The notes under the pieces were generated by a model. That model saw only the letters and a list, made by a program, of their open reading frames with translations. It searched no databases and was not told the DNA's origin. From contig CM026390.1 of the NCBI GenBank assembly GCA_014843695.1, positions 11,627,904-11,691,903 on the forward strand: a DNA stretch of 64,000 nucleotides, written 5' to 3'. Below, one piece after another: positions 22,470-34,096 of the stretch (positions are counted from its first letter, which is position 1; every line of letters begins with the position of its first letter). The position numbers and the translations under genes are program-made. The stretch comes from Archivesica marissinica (Eukaryota > Mollusca > Bivalvia > Venerida > Vesicomyidae).

Positions 22470-23252
22470 TTTAATTAGTGTCCAAAATCTAAAATGGCTA
22501 ATCTCTTCAGGAGGCGTCGCTCATGTGGGTAACCGGTAGCCTGTGTTCCAGTCTGTCGATTTTTCACTTTTTAACTTCTGGCAAAATGACAGCCTGGGGA
22601 AACTGGATTTCCGATCGTATCGCTATCAACTTACACCCACTTTTATGAGGGTGTAGATTTGAAGAACGACAACTCTTCTCTAAGATAATATCGCTAAATA
22701 TAGAAACGGAATTATATCGGAAATCGCCGAACAGGCACGATTATACACGATCATTTCCGAATATACACGAATGCTCCCGTAGACTCATTTACATTCCAAA
22801 CATATAATGTCCCGTTTCTGTGTTATATCGACGAGATGGCGGGTTTTAAATATTACATTAATGATTTAGATGTTAATGGATCGATTCGGCGTAATTGAAC
22901 TAAGGACGACTTAAATATTGAGTAAATATGTCAAATCAGACGCACATTGTACAAAAAAAAAAAAAAAAAAATATTTATCGTTCCGTTGGCCAATTATAAA
23001 GTTTTATCAACATTTCAGTGCCTCGCTTCGATTCAAGTACGTCATTAATTAAGTCACGTGCTAATAGGCATATCAATAGGATTAATGCTAGTCAATAATT
23101 TCACGGACAATCCGTCCAGTTTGATCAGAAACTCAATACGGCTCAATTAATAATCTCAGTGTTAAAATATATTTATTTGACTGACCAGGCACAATATATC
23201 GACGCCTGTTCCCAGGCTAGGTAACCGGTAACGATGATAAGTAAACTATTAC
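22470..23252 (+). mobile_element. SINE-A 3' end, interrupted by a TAGCCTG element
   Basis: The left part, 22470-22536, reads TCCAAAATCTAAAATGGC to GTGGGTAACCGG. The right part, 23220-23252, reads GGTAACCGGTAACGATGATA and AGTAAAC. Joined at the duplicated GGTAACCGG they restore the usual SINE-A tail. Confidence 0.8.
22537..23219 (+). mobile_element. non-autonomous DNA transposon, TAGCCTG...CAGGCTA, 683 bp
   Basis: It starts TAGCCTGTGTTCCAGTCTG and ends GCCTGTTCCCAGGCTA. The host sequence GGTAACCGG is repeated on both sides (22528-22536 and 23220-23228), a 9 bp target duplication. A 152 bp relative lies at 26690-26841 in the opposite orientation and shares about 45 bp of one end and 105 bp of the other. 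The extra middle holds a poly-A run near 22955 and no coding frame. Superfamily is undecided: 8-9 bp duplications occur in hAT, P, Merlin and MULE elements. Confidence 0.8.
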
Positions 23253-23902
23253 ATATTAATATGTAATATAGACGATTGAAACGTGATCAAATTGGCGGTA
23301 ATTCTTGAAACAAGCCTTGCTACGTATATCCATCCGCGACTCATATGGGAACCAGAATTTCAACTACATATACGTAAATAGATTGACCTGGTGAACTCTG
23401 GATACCAGCCTAAGCCAGTATTTATATGCGCACACCAGTGAAAGATCGGAACTAGTTCCCTGAAAACAATTGGACAATTTTAATACCTATAAGATGAATA
23501 CATATCAGTAATTCTTACGACATAAATTCCCAGTCGTCCAGAAAATCAGCGATTCCCCCCCCCCCCCCAAAATGTAAGGCAGTGTAAATGAAGATACAAA
23601 GGGTCGCTCTCATCCGTTGATTAGTGTAAGCTTTGATGCCTCAAATTTGTGAATTGTGATTTCAAACTATAACCAGATCGTGCTTCCATTGAAGTTCTCT
23701 GCAGCTGATGGAGGGAGACCCATGTGCCCATAGGAGTAGTAGTTCAGACATGGGCTGGTATCCGGGGCACGGGCACACGGGCACATGGGTAGAACATCAG
23801 GCCTTCAGCTGGGGGCTACTAACATGAAAGAATGAAAGTTGACATAACGGTGAGGAGTAAGTGATTTGAAATCAACGGCAGCGGCTGCCCCTTAATATGT
23901 AA
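23253..23902. other. unique intergenic DNA with a C11 run
   Basis: A run of C is at 23555-23566, and a short GC-rich patch at 23700-23815 contains GGGCACACGGGCACATGGG. No gene is seen. Confidence 0.35.
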
Positions 23903-24194
23903 AGTGTGTGTTTTACGTTTATTTATCGTCGCTACCGGATACCCATATGAGCGACGCCTCCTGAAGAGATTAGTCATTTTAGATTTTTGGAGGATAGTGC
24001 AATGATACAGACCCATTCCAGAGTCTCCTCTGGTTCTTTTACGTGCACGGTGTACAGCACCGACACGAGACCTCGGTTTAATGTCTCATCTGAAAGACTG
24101 TTAATTTTATTAGGGTCAGACGGGGGATCGAACCTGCGATCCCTGGATTACCAGTCCAGCGTGTTACCAGTTTACCACTGGACTACTGATCCGT
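23903..24194 (-). mobile_element. SINE-A copy, near full length
   Basis: Read on -: a tRNA-like head with A box (TAGTCCAGTGG), B box GGTTCGATCCCCC and TAATAAAATTAACAGTCTTT. The central part has TTAAACCGAGGTCTCGTGTC and CGTGCACGTAAAAGAACC. Then comes TCTGGAATGGGTCTGTATCA-type sequence and the hairpin tail ending TAAATAAACGTAAAACACAC. The central part resembles the V-domain of V-SINEs from memory. Confidence 0.88.
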
Positions 24195-24410
24195 ACAATA
24201 TCTATAAACCAGTACTAAAACATTGGAAAGTTTTGCAATATTTAATATTTTAATTCTAGCAACGCATTCATAAAAAGATGCTTTGCAACATAACATATGT
24301 AATACTACTCTATTCTTATGTGGTCTGTCTGTTGTTCTTTTGTATTGATACAAACAGAGAAAACAAGTGTTTCATATCCGTATTAAATGGCACATTTAAT
24401 AAATGCCATA

Positions 24411-25380
24411 CGTCAGACATGTATATACATTATCGTTAGTCAGACATGTTTATACATAATCGTAAGTTAGAATATACACACTCGTAATTCATACATGTGT
24501 ATGCACAATCGTACGTTAGGTATGCATATACACAATCGTTATGTGAGACAAATGTATATACACTCGTAAGTCAGACATCCATATGCAAGACCGTAAGTCA
24601 GATACCCCATATACACAACCGAAAGTCAGGCATGTGTATACACTATAGTATGTCAACATGTATATACACAATCGTAAGTCAGTCATGTATATACACAACC
24701 GTAAGTCAGACATGTATATACACAACCGTAAGTCAGACATGTATATACACAACCGTAAGTCAGTCATGTATATACACAATCGTAAGTCAGTCATGTAAAT
24801 ACACAACACCATCGTAAGTCAGACATGTATATACACAACCATAAGTCGACATGTATATACACAATCGTAAGTCAGACATGTATATACACAATCGTAAGTC
24901 AGACATATATATACACAACCGTAAGTCAGACATGTATATACCCAACCGTAAGTCAGACATGTATATACACAATCGTAAGTCAGACATGAATATATACACA
25001 ACCGTAAGTCAGACATGAATATATACACAACCGTAAGTCAGACATGAATATATACACAACCGTAAGTCAGACATGAATATATACACAACCGTAAGTCAGA
25101 CATATATATACACAACCGTATGTCAGACATGTATATACACAACCGTAAGTCAGACATGTATATACACAACCGTAAGTCAGACATATATATACACAACCGT
25201 AAGTCAGACATGTATATACACAATCGTAAGTTAGACATGAATATATACACAACCGTAAGTCAGACATGAATATATACACAACCTAAGTCAGACATGTATA
25301 TACACAACCGTAAGTCAGACATGTAAATACACAACACAATCGTAAGTCAGACATGTAAATATACAATCGTTAGTCTGACA
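24411..25380. repeat. 27-30 bp minisatellite, about 34 copies
   Basis: The unit is CATGTATATACACAACCG plus TAAGTCAGA; some units carry an extra AAT (CATGAATATATACAC). Left units are diverged and the centre is more uniform. Open frames here are by-products. Confidence 0.95.
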
Positions 25381-25852
25381 TCCATACATAATGAATTCAA
25401 GTAATGATGCGAGTACAAATTGGTGTAAAACATGTCCGTCATGTAATAATGGTGTTAGTTTTACCGGAACTGATTAAATGCCTTACGAATGATCTCGCGA
25501 CTTACTTCCCATATTTTATATCTCTTTAGTTGAAAAGAAAGCAAACAGTATTTAGAATGTCTTTGATATCTACCGAGTGACCCAATTAAGCAAAACATGT
25601 TTATATACTGCGTAAATGTCAAAACTGATGTCAACATACAACACATAAAGTAGCACGAAAACAACCCATGTTCAGCTATTTTTAGTAGCATGCCCTTTAT
25701 TGCAGGTCAAATTTTAAGTCTCTGCAAACGTTTTATATCGGTTACGATATTAGTTCAAATGGCCTAAATAGGTGACATTTTCTTGTGAATAAAAATGCAA
25801 CATTTCCAAGAAAACCCCTAATTACCACAATGCTTACAACGGTTATTCCACG

Positions 25853-26098
25853 TGAGTTTTACGTTTGTTTATCGTCGCTACCGGTGGCCCATATGAGCTA
25901 CGCATCCTGAAGAGATTAGTCATTTTAGATTGTTGGGGGATATTGCAATAATACAGACAGAGACCCATTCCAGAATCTCCTCTGGTTCTTTTATGTGCAT
26001 GGTGTAAAGAATCAACGACACGATACCTCAGTTTAAAGTCTCATCTGAAATACTGTTAATTTTATTAGGGTCAGACGGGGGATCGAACCTGCGATCGG
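25853..26098 (-). mobile_element. SINE-A copy lacking the 5' half of the tRNA head
   Basis: Tail hairpin at 25875-25901, central V-like part at about 25985-26060, and B box complement (GATCGAACCTGCGATC) at the right end. Confidence 0.82.
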
Positions 26099-26130
26099 CT
26101 ATTGTAAGTGTAAGATAGGCATTTTATCAT

Positions 26131-26287
26131 CGAGTGTGTGTGTGTTTTACGGTTATTTATCGTCGCTACCGGTTGCCCATATGAGCGACGCGACGCCTCC
26201 TGAAGAGATTAGTAATTTTAGATTGTTGGAGGATAGTGCAATGATACAGACAGAGACCCATTCCAGAGTCTCCTCTGTTTCTCGTGG
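26131..26287 (-). mobile_element. SINE-A 3' fragment
   Basis: Starts GTGTGTGTGTTTTACGG and includes the tail hairpin with an extra CGACG. It breaks off at GAGTCTCCTCTGTTTCTCG before the central domain. Confidence 0.78.
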
Positions 26288-26689
26288 CTATGACACTCGT
26301 GTGAAATACAAATTACGATGACCATCACTCGATGAAATAAATTCCTATCTTTCATTAATAAACACACATTTTCCGTTTCCTTTATGCTTTTCGATGCATT
26401 CTGGCGTTAAATTATACTTTTTAAATTAAAAGTTTTAATTCATTTACTCAAGTTGTATCGACCCTGTCCAGTTTAATCATATTTTATTGCTTGTTTATAT
26501 ACAATACAATTACAAATATAAACATGATAAATATATAAGCGAAATGATATAACTGCAATGCTAGGCTTATACTTGAACACTGTAAGAATACAATCTAGAA
26601 TCAAATGGGTTGCTGGGCAACACGTTTTACCAACATTAACGTATGTCCAGAGCCTCCTACGTTGTGAGTCCCTCTCTACCATTCTAATC

Positions 26690-26841
26690 TAGCCTGGGAA
26701 CAGGCGTTGATATATTTTGCCTGGTCAGTCATATAAATATATTTTAACACTGAAACCATGAATTGGACCGTATTGAGTTTCTGAAATGTCATCTTGCCAC
26801 AAGTAAATTAGTGTAAAATCGACAGACTGGAACCCAGGCTA
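26690..26841 (-). mobile_element. 152 bp TAGCCTGGG MITE
   Basis: Ends TAGCCTGGGAACAGGCG and CTGGAACCCAGGCTA. It is flanked by ATTCTAATC (26681-26689) and ATTCTAATA (26842-26850), an 8 of 9 base target duplication. It is a short form of the element at 22537-23219. Confidence 0.8.
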
Positions 26842-27569
26842 ATTCTAATACACAGCTCAATAGTGTGGAAGTTATCACCACAAGACAAAACGCATTATCT
26901 GCTTACACGTATGGGACGCTTACTACATATATGATGTTAAAATGGCAAACATAACAATCCAATACCAATGCATAAACATATAATTGTAATTACCTGCTTA
27001 AATGTATGCGGACAATTCTCTAACAGAACAAAGTAAATACAACCATGGAGGAAATAATCCTTTTATGCATACTGTGTGTATATAAATATACAGCTTCCAA
27101 CCGCCTTAGTCTATTCAGCTGGCTCTTTAAGGAACTTGTCAAGTCAATCAAATTACCAAAAATAACAAATTACCAAAACTAACCTCAAATCATTCTTTGG
27201 TCATTACATTTGCATGATGCAAGTTAGTCTGTCGATTGTTCATACGATTACTTCTGGACTAGAGTAGACTCGCATGTTGTAGCAGTGTCTGAATTAAGGG
27301 GATAATATGCACAGTGCATACTACTTCTACTAAAACTACAACAAAGTAGTTTAAGCAACAATGGTGGAAAAGAAAATATTTTTCAAAAGCGTGAAACCTG
27401 GAATTATATTTCAATGAGAAAACTCCGTCAAAAGCATATCTTAAAGAGAAACAAGATAAACTGTATATATGCATGCACGCCGCCCAAATACGTGCATACT
27501 TATAACAGCTAATAGTACAAACAATCAATGCAAACAATAAATACGATTTATCTACATATGAATAATGCA
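26842..27569. other. unique intergenic DNA
   Basis: AT-rich, with no gene or repeat recognised beyond the 9 bp duplication at its left edge. Confidence 0.35.
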
Positions 27570-27750
27570 ATGTGTCTCAGACCATGTCTCTTTATATGAT
27601 AAAGTTGGCAGTTTCTTAGGGGGGTTGGTGCACCAAGTACTGGTTAATCGTTGGAGTCTGCACATGAAAGGTGTTGTTAGCTAAATTTCCCGTCGCTCAT
27701 ATGGGCAACCGGTAGCGACGTTAAATAAACTTAAATAAAAAATAAATTAA
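27570..27750 (+). mobile_element. SINE-D copy (3' two thirds)
   Basis: Landmarks: GTCTCTTTATATGATAAAG, TTGGCAGTTTCTTA, GGTGCACCAAGTACTGGTTA, GGTGTTGTTAGCTAAATT, then the hairpin tail GTCGCT...AGCGAC and TTAAATAAACTTAAAT. Confidence 0.8.
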
Positions 27751-27897
27751 AACAAGTTGACACTCTAATCTGAGTATTTGTTTGTGATACATTAATGTAA
27801 ATGACGTAGCAGCAATGTAAGCCTCAAAGCACCATTATCCTCATCCGTGAATTACATGAACCTGAATGCACATTATGGTATATATACTCCTGCATGT

Positions 27898-28310
27898 TTA
27901 TCTACCCGTACTGTGATACTTCTTTTGAATGTCCCCCTTGCACTCGGTACGCGCCTGTCGTGTTCTAAGTCGTCTACAACGGCGTCTGTCGTTCAGATAG
28001 ATAGATTTGAATTTGCACGCTTGCGCAAAGTACTTGGAATAGCTGAGGGAACACTTGCCGATTTTGTAAGCTAATTCCCACAGCTCACGATCGTCTGCAA
28101 CAATCTTTGACATGTGTACGCGATTTGAGAGCGTTTCAACGAAATCTGTATCGGCGATACACGAGATACGTTTTTTCGCAGCCTTTTCACCGATTTTTCT
28201 GCATCGTCTCGCGCTTGCTGAGAATCGTCCGCTCTCTCCGGTTGCTATAGCTACCTCTTCCCGACTAAGAACCTTCGCTTTCGCCAAATAATGTGGGTCT
28301 ATGGCGGTAA
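27898..28310 (-). CDS. exon 2 of the secreted six-cysteine protein
   Basis: Encodes residues 21-157, from VTAIDPHYLAKAK to KKYHSTGR and stop. Base composition is richer in G+C than its surroundings, in keeping with coding sequence. Confidence 0.6.
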
Positions 28311-31300
28311 CTGAAATACAGAAAAATGCATCTATTTTATCACAGGAACTAGCTTCTATCCTAGGCAACATAGCCATCACGAATGTACACACGTGTAATA
28401 TAAGAAACAAGATCACGTGACATTTAGCAAAATATTATATTTTTAAAAGCAAAATAGAAAAATGTGTTCCAAACTGCATTACCGTTATCAGATATATAAA
28501 AGAAAGACAACACATTGAAGAACATATAGCATTTATGAAAAATAAACTAGAAGCTCACACGTGACTGATAGAAGTAAAATCACACGTATGTAACAGTTGT
28601 GTTAGTAACTGATATTGAAAAGATGTTTGTATTCAGGATCGGAATTTCTCATCTCTTCTCCTTCTATCTAAGATCACGTGACTTGCATCACTCCGCGTTC
28701 ACAAATAAACATGGACGAGCATGCGATTCTATAGTCAATGTGTTTCATGTGACTTCAATTTGAAGACTAAGTTGTGTTGAATATATTCCAAATTGTGTGT
28801 TCTACGTTTATTTATCGTCGCTACCGGTTGCCCATATGAGCGACGCCTCCTGGAGAGATTAGTAATTTTAGATTTTGGAGGATAGTACAATGATACAGAC
28901 AGAGACCCATTCCAGAGTCTCCTCTGGTGCTTTTACGTGCACGGTGTAAAGCACCGACACAAGACCTCGGTTTAACGTCCCATATGAAATACTGTTAATT
29001 TTATTAGGGTCAGACGGGGGATCGAACATGCGATCCCTGGATTAGTAATTTACCAGTCCAGCGTGTTACCACTGGACTATAGATCCGTCGGTTATTCCAA
29101 ATTGATACAAAATCGAACCTATATAGGGAACTACTTTACACGCGTATGCACTCATGGGTTTGGGTTTTTAAGTCAATGAATCTAGAGAGACAGTGGTAAA
29201 ATCGTTTTAAATGGTTATAAGACCGTGGGTGTGATAATACAATTTGTGACTGGTTTTCAATTCATGGGAACTTTTATTAATCGCATCCGATAGAACGTTA
29301 GCTTAATAGATACAGCATCTTACATAAGTGATGATTTCATACCATATCTTATGAAACGAGTTTGGGAATTTTGCTATTAAACGAGTCTTTTTATCAAATT
29401 ACCACAGTAACAACAACCATACATTTGAAAAAAGAAAACGTCTATGTTTGCAAGTATATTGTTGAGCATTATTACAATAACTGCATTCGTACGCCGTAGT
29501 AAATAGACCCTCATAACCAAACAACTTCACGCAAATAATTGACACAATATTTAATCATTACATTCCTCTAGTACACTTTATTAATCTAAGCAGTTGATTT
29601 TCAACAAATAACGCATGAACACAAACAACATGTATATTTCGAATGTGTATTGCAAGCTGTCAATGTCATGCCACGACCAATCAGAATCCTTCCAGGAGTT
29701 ATTACACGTGTAGACATATAAGCATTTATGTCATGGCTGTATTACACTGAATACAAGCAACGTTATGTGATAAAAGCTTATTTGAAATGAAAACTCGTCA
29801 CAAATGCTCTATCTATTGTAACCATCTTCTCCAAGATTAATACATGAGGTCTACTTGCATACGGTTTTATATACCTTGAGTCTATTCTTTTTTTATTTAA
29901 GTTTATTTAACGTCGCTACCGGTTGTCCATTTGAGCGACGGGCAGTTTACCTAACAACACCTTTCCTGGGCAGACTCCAGTGGTTAACCAGTACTTGGTG
30001 CACTAACCTCCGTAAGAAACTGCCAACTTTTTCATATGAATGAGACACGGTCTGAGCGGGGCTCGAACCCGTAACCATCAGTGATGTCAGAGTATGTTCT
30101 ATTCCTAGGTGCAGCCGTCATAGTCGTGGTAGTGCCGTTGTAACTCGTTCGTTTCAGGTGCGAAATGCTCGGAGTTCGCGCACATTCGGGACCATTACGA
30201 TTGAGCCCTTAGGCAAGACATTTAAACTCCACATTGCCTCTTCTCTCTCCCTCATGGCGATGGATTACATCAGGAATGAGGTCTCGAGAGCGATTAATCT
30301 AACGTTGTAAAAATTGTTTCGCAATCGAGCTAAAATAAATTGGTATACACTATAACCTTTATACACTCTCTAACTTAGCAACTAACTTAAGACGCATGGT
30401 AGGCTAATTTTGGTAATTTTATCGTAATGGTATAGGCTAATTTTGGTAATGTTATCGCATGGTATAGGCTAATTTTGGTAATTTTATCTGAAGCTTTTTA
30501 CTGTACCTGTAATTAAACAGCAGTGCATGTCATAATTATTACTGAAATATAGGTTATTATGCAGATGGTAGAACACGTGACCGCATCGTGAACGAATCCA
30601 CGTCTATTCTTTATCTACCATCTTGCACAGCAAGTCATTAGCGAATTCCAAACTGTGTCCGCTATCAATATGTGCTTCGTGTGTTATTTAGAGCGTGTTG
30701 TTTCCATCAATGAACAAGGTTCGAAATACTTAAGTGCTTATATTTGTCTTTTCTAAATGGGACACTATAATTCATATGTTATTTTGCAAATTTATCCAAG
30801 TGCTAACTTCAGAAACTACCATTTGTTTGTAAACTTATTGGTGACTTTGTAAATAAATATTCATAAAGGGAGATAATTTACAAATAATTAAGATGTTTTT
30901 ATGAATCAGTTCATTTGAGAACTCCGTGGTCGAGGGGTTAATGTCGTTGCCTTGTATACCACTGTAACATATCACGGATGGTCACTGGTTCGAGCCTCTC
31001 TCAGACAGTATCTCTTTATATGAACAAGTTGGCAGTTTTTTTAAGTTTATACAAATTTACTTTAGCTCAATTGCGAAACAAGTTCTTTCAATCACTCTCG
31101 AGACCTTCATTCCTGTGATATAATTATGTTCATGTGTGTGGATTATGATCGAGTGTGTATATACACGTGTATACATGTGGAAAATAAATTATCAAAACTA
31201 ACTGAATTTGCTTTCTAAAGTTCTATACATATAAATACTTGACAAATTCAGTCATCATTTCAAATGTGGATCACTAAAATAAGCACGTTCATGAATTCCG

Positions 31301-33062
31301 CTGTATTGCATAATTGGAGTAGTGCCAGTAAGATAATTCGACATTTAGGTCGATACCGCCCGACGGAGGAATTTGTGAACGTGATTATTTCAGTAGTTCT
31401 GAGTTCGCACGCACTGGTGAATTTGCAAAAGTCGTCGGACTTGTCTAGTGGTCCGTAGTGGTCCGACTTGACAATGCAAAATGTGGTCCGACTAATCTGC
31501 TGTCGGTGGTCCAACAGAGACCGAAATGGTCCGACATGTCCACGGTCGAACGTGGTCCGACTCGTCAATGGTCCGACTTGACCACGGTGACCACGGTTGA
31601 ACGTGGTCGGACTCGTCAATGGTCCGACTTGACCACGGTCGAACGTGGTCCGACTCGTCAATGGTCCGACTTGACCACGGTCGAACGTGGTCCGACTCGT
31701 CAATGGTCCGACTTGACCACGGTCGAACGTGGTCCGACTCGTCAATGGTCCGACTTGACCATATGTATACCTTTGCGAAGTATATATTTTAGATAAGAAA
31801 ATTAAAGAATTGATTATTATAATCAGAGATCATTTTGCATAGTCAACTTCAAAAAGCCGAATTACAATGTACAACGTCTGACTAATAAAATTAACAATCT
31901 TTCAATTGGGACTTTAACCCGAGATCTCGAGTTGGTGCTGTACACCGTGCACGTAAAAGAACCAGAGGAGACTCTAGACTGGGTCCCTATCTGTATCATT
32001 GCACTATCCTCCACAAATCTAAAATGACTAATCTCTCCAGGAGGCGTCGCTCATGTGGGCAGCCGGTAGCGACGATAAATAAACATAAAACACACACATA
32101 TGAGAATATCCCGTATTTGTATGCCAGCAATTGACTTGACTTATAATAAAATATTCTAAAAGTGATTTACGTAGATTAATGTCATTGTTATTAGCTTAAT
32201 TATATGTTATTGCATTATATACACATATACAACAATAACGGTGGAAGTCGTGATAGCGCAGTGGATGCGCGTTCGCTTCAGGTGCGAAAGGTCCGGAGTT
32301 CGAGCCCCGCTGGAGCCGTTACGAGTGTGCCCTTAGACAAGGCATTTAAATTCCACATGCCTCTTCTCTCTCCTTCATGGCGATGGATTCCATCAGGAAT
32401 GAGGTCTCGAGAGTGATTAATATAAGTTGAAAGAACTTGTTTCGCAATCGAGCTCAAATAAATGTGTACGAATACAACAATACAAACATTAACACACAAA
32501 TGAAAACATATTGGTGGGGCCACAAGTTTTATCAACATTAGTAATTGGCTCCCGTGAAATTAATCATAAAAAGCGAGACTGAATTGGCGTAATTATAATA
32601 ACAAGTTTAGTAATACAGAATAGTTCGTAGTAAATGCATAACCTTCGTGTAGATGTACTACTATGGTTTGTGACGGTGAAACGGAGCAACGAAGATAGTT
32701 GAACAGTTGAACGAAATATAGACTATCGTAGTCAAAATACAACCAAACAATGTATGATAATATATATATATTGCTTAGCAACGTTTACTTGAAACTTGAA
32801 ACTTTTTAATTTGATAAAACGCAAATACTGCTTGAACGGTATCCAGAATCAAATGTGTTAATAGTTGTTCACCGACTTCGAGATTCGGGTGTTGCTTCAA
32901 AAACCACAATTCCCTGTAATCAACCCGCGCATAACTGACCTAGTTCTACAGTATTAGTTAAATACACTGTTACTACTTTAAGAGAATAAAAGTAAACTGA
33001 CCTGTGCTAAGAACTCCAACACAGACAAACCAAGCAATCCACAGCGCTGGTCCTACCTCCAT
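27898..33062 (-). CDS. predicted secreted six-cysteine protein, two exons, family not recognised
   Basis: Joining 33062-33002 to 28310-27898 on - gives 157 codons ending in TAA. Exon 1 is a typical signal peptide (MEVGPALWIAWFVCVGVL...) with an ACAG/GTCAGT donor. Exon 2 has a strong acceptor, TTTTTCTGTATTTCAG, and phases match. The mature part is basic and has six cysteines, at about residues 57, 71, 107, 119, 132 and 144, enough for three disulfides. Dibasic or longer basic runs (AAKKR, DRRRCRRLR) could be processing sites. There is no membrane helix after the signal. The frame in exon 2 runs upstream through the acceptor to a Met at 28416, so a single-exon form of 172 codons with a different hydrophobic start is the alternative. 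The intron (about 4.7 kb) holds SINEs of types A, B and D and a small array. Function is unknown; a secreted peptide or defence-type protein is only a guess. Confidence 0.6.
28794..29086 (-). mobile_element. SINE-A copy, near full length, inside the intron
   Basis: All SINE-A parts are present. The head complement at the right end has a small insertion (GGATTAGTAATTTACCAGTC) relative to other copies. Confidence 0.87.
29087..29889. other. intronic unique DNA
   Basis: AT-rich, with no exon, array or SINE recognised. Confidence 0.35.
29890..30085 (-). mobile_element. SINE-D copy, near full length
   Basis: Read on -: B box GGGTTCGAGCCCCGC, TCAGACCGTGTCTCATTC, GTTGGCAGTTTCTTACGG, AGTGCACCAAGTACTGG, GGTGTTGTTAGGTAAACTG, then the hairpin tail with TTAAATAAACTTAAATAAA. 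Confidence 0.82.
30117..30350 (+). mobile_element. SINE-B copy
   Basis: Head GTCGTGGTAGTGCCGTTG to TTTCAGGTGCGAAATG, then CTTAGGCAAGACATTTAAAC, TTCTCTCTCCCTCATGGCG, GAATGAGGTCTCGAGAG and the AGCTAAAATAAATTGG tail. Confidence 0.82.
30351..30922. other. intronic DNA with a short three-copy repeat
   Basis: TAGGCTAATTTTGGTAAT recurs three times between 30400 and 30490. The rest is unremarkable AT-rich sequence. Confidence 0.5.
30923..31045 (+). mobile_element. SINE-D, 5' part with tRNA-like head
   Basis: A-box-like CGTGGTCGAGGGGTTAATG and B-box-like TGGTTCGAGCC, followed by GTATCTCTTTATATGAAC and GTTGGCAGTTTTTTTAAG, where it stops and a reversed SINE-B tail begins. Confidence 0.72.
31050..31120 (-). 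mobile_element. SINE-B tail fragment
   Basis: Complement of GAGGTCTCGAGAGTGATT and the AACTTGTTTCGCAATTGAGC stretch. It abuts the SINE-D head directly. Confidence 0.68.
31448..31759. repeat. 42 bp minisatellite, about 6-7 copies, rich in inverted words
   Basis: The unit is TGGTCCGACTTGACCACGG, TCGAACGTGGTCCGAC and TCGTCAA. GGTC/GACC and CCACG/CGTGG are complementary, so units can fold. Its G+C content is far above the flanks. Confidence 0.93.
31876..32098 (+). mobile_element. SINE-A copy without tRNA head
   Basis: Begins in CTAATAAAATTAACAATC and runs through the V-like part (CACCGTGCACGTAAAAGAAC) to the hairpin tail and AACACACACA. Confidence 0.85.
32245..32472 (+). mobile_element. SINE-B copy, full length
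   Basis: A-box GTGATAGCGCAGTGG, B-box GGAGTTCGAGCCCCGC, then CCTTAGACAAGGCATTTAAA, CATGGCGATGGATTCC, GAATGAGGTCTCGAGAG and TTTCGCAATCGAGCTC. Confidence 0.87.
33002..33062 (-). CDS. exon 1 (signal peptide) of the secreted six-cysteine protein
   Basis: 20 codons plus one base, with donor GTCAGT (33001-32996). The start context is TCAAGATGG, with A at -3 and G at +4. A TATA-like CTATTTATAG lies about 125 bp upstream (33189-33198). Confidence 0.55.
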
Positions 33063-33599
33063 CTTGATATAGGTGTGTATCCGTTCACAATGAACTATTT
33101 TACTAGACGTCACGACCAGCTGTTTCCAGACCTCCAGGCGCTTTTGTAACACTAACCTTGAACAGCGGCAAAGTAGAATAAAGTTTCTATAAATAGTTCA
33201 AAAGTACGACTCGAACTAAATTCTATTATATTTCGCACGAATATAAATGATAAACAGAATCCGTGCCAAGTTTTCCGCTTAAGCATTGTATACTAGGTGT
33301 GCACATGTTAAATACTAGGCCATCTCAGATATGCAACACGACATTATCAGCTGACAAAAATCGTACGATAGCACAACTCTTCAAATGATATCAAGTTAAA
33401 ACCTATTGTCACCCTTTTGCTTCTATATGAAGTTTTATTCATTGATAACGAAAATGGTGTAAACAAACTGTTAAGTAGGTTTAATGTCAACTATATATAT
33501 CCCCGCCAACGGCATTCTTTGTATAAATACCTGTTGTCGGCATATCCCATTGTACAAGATTTTTTGTTGTTTTCTTGGGAGGGGGTAATACTTGTCAAC
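33063..33599. other. 5' flank of the secreted-protein gene
   Basis: Holds the TATA-like word at 33189-33198 and otherwise nothing recognised. Confidence 0.35.
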
Positions 33600-33810
33600 G
33601 GTCGTGATAGCGCGTTAGCTTTAGGTGCGAAAGGCCCATAGTTCGAGCCCCGTTGGAGCCATTACAATTATGCCGTTAAGCAATGCATTTAAATTTCACG
33701 TTGCGTCTTCTCTTCTCCCTCGTGGCGCTTGATTCCATGAGGTCTCGAGAGTGATTAATATAAGTTGTATAATCTTGTTTCGCAATCGAGCTAAAATAAA
33801 TTTGTATAAA
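33600..33810 (+). mobile_element. SINE-B copy with short head deletion
   Basis: GTCGTGATAGCGCGTTAGC lacks part of the A-box region; the rest matches the family to the AATAAATTTGTATAAAC tail. Confidence 0.83.
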
Positions 33811-34096
33811 CTAATTAAAAGGTCACAAATGTTTTCTTTATTAATTCTTCATTCTTGTTAGTGAACTCGCTAACAGCTGTTTTATGTGTATCTAAATAGT
33901 ATTTGAGAAGGGCCGTCTCCAATTAATGCTGTTAATTGATGTTGTAAGTCACTAAACCCATTTTATCTTACTTATCCAAGCATGTTATAGTGCGCAACAT
34001 GACCTATGAATCAACTACATATATTCATGTCCCTTTTTTATATATTATTATTTAGATATTTAATATGCATCTAGATTTCTACTCTTTTTTTTAAAA

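Noticed and set aside
23903..24194. Genuine tRNA genes at the SINE heads
   Set aside because: A and B boxes are present, but the cloverleaf stems do not close and each is followed by SINE body and tail.
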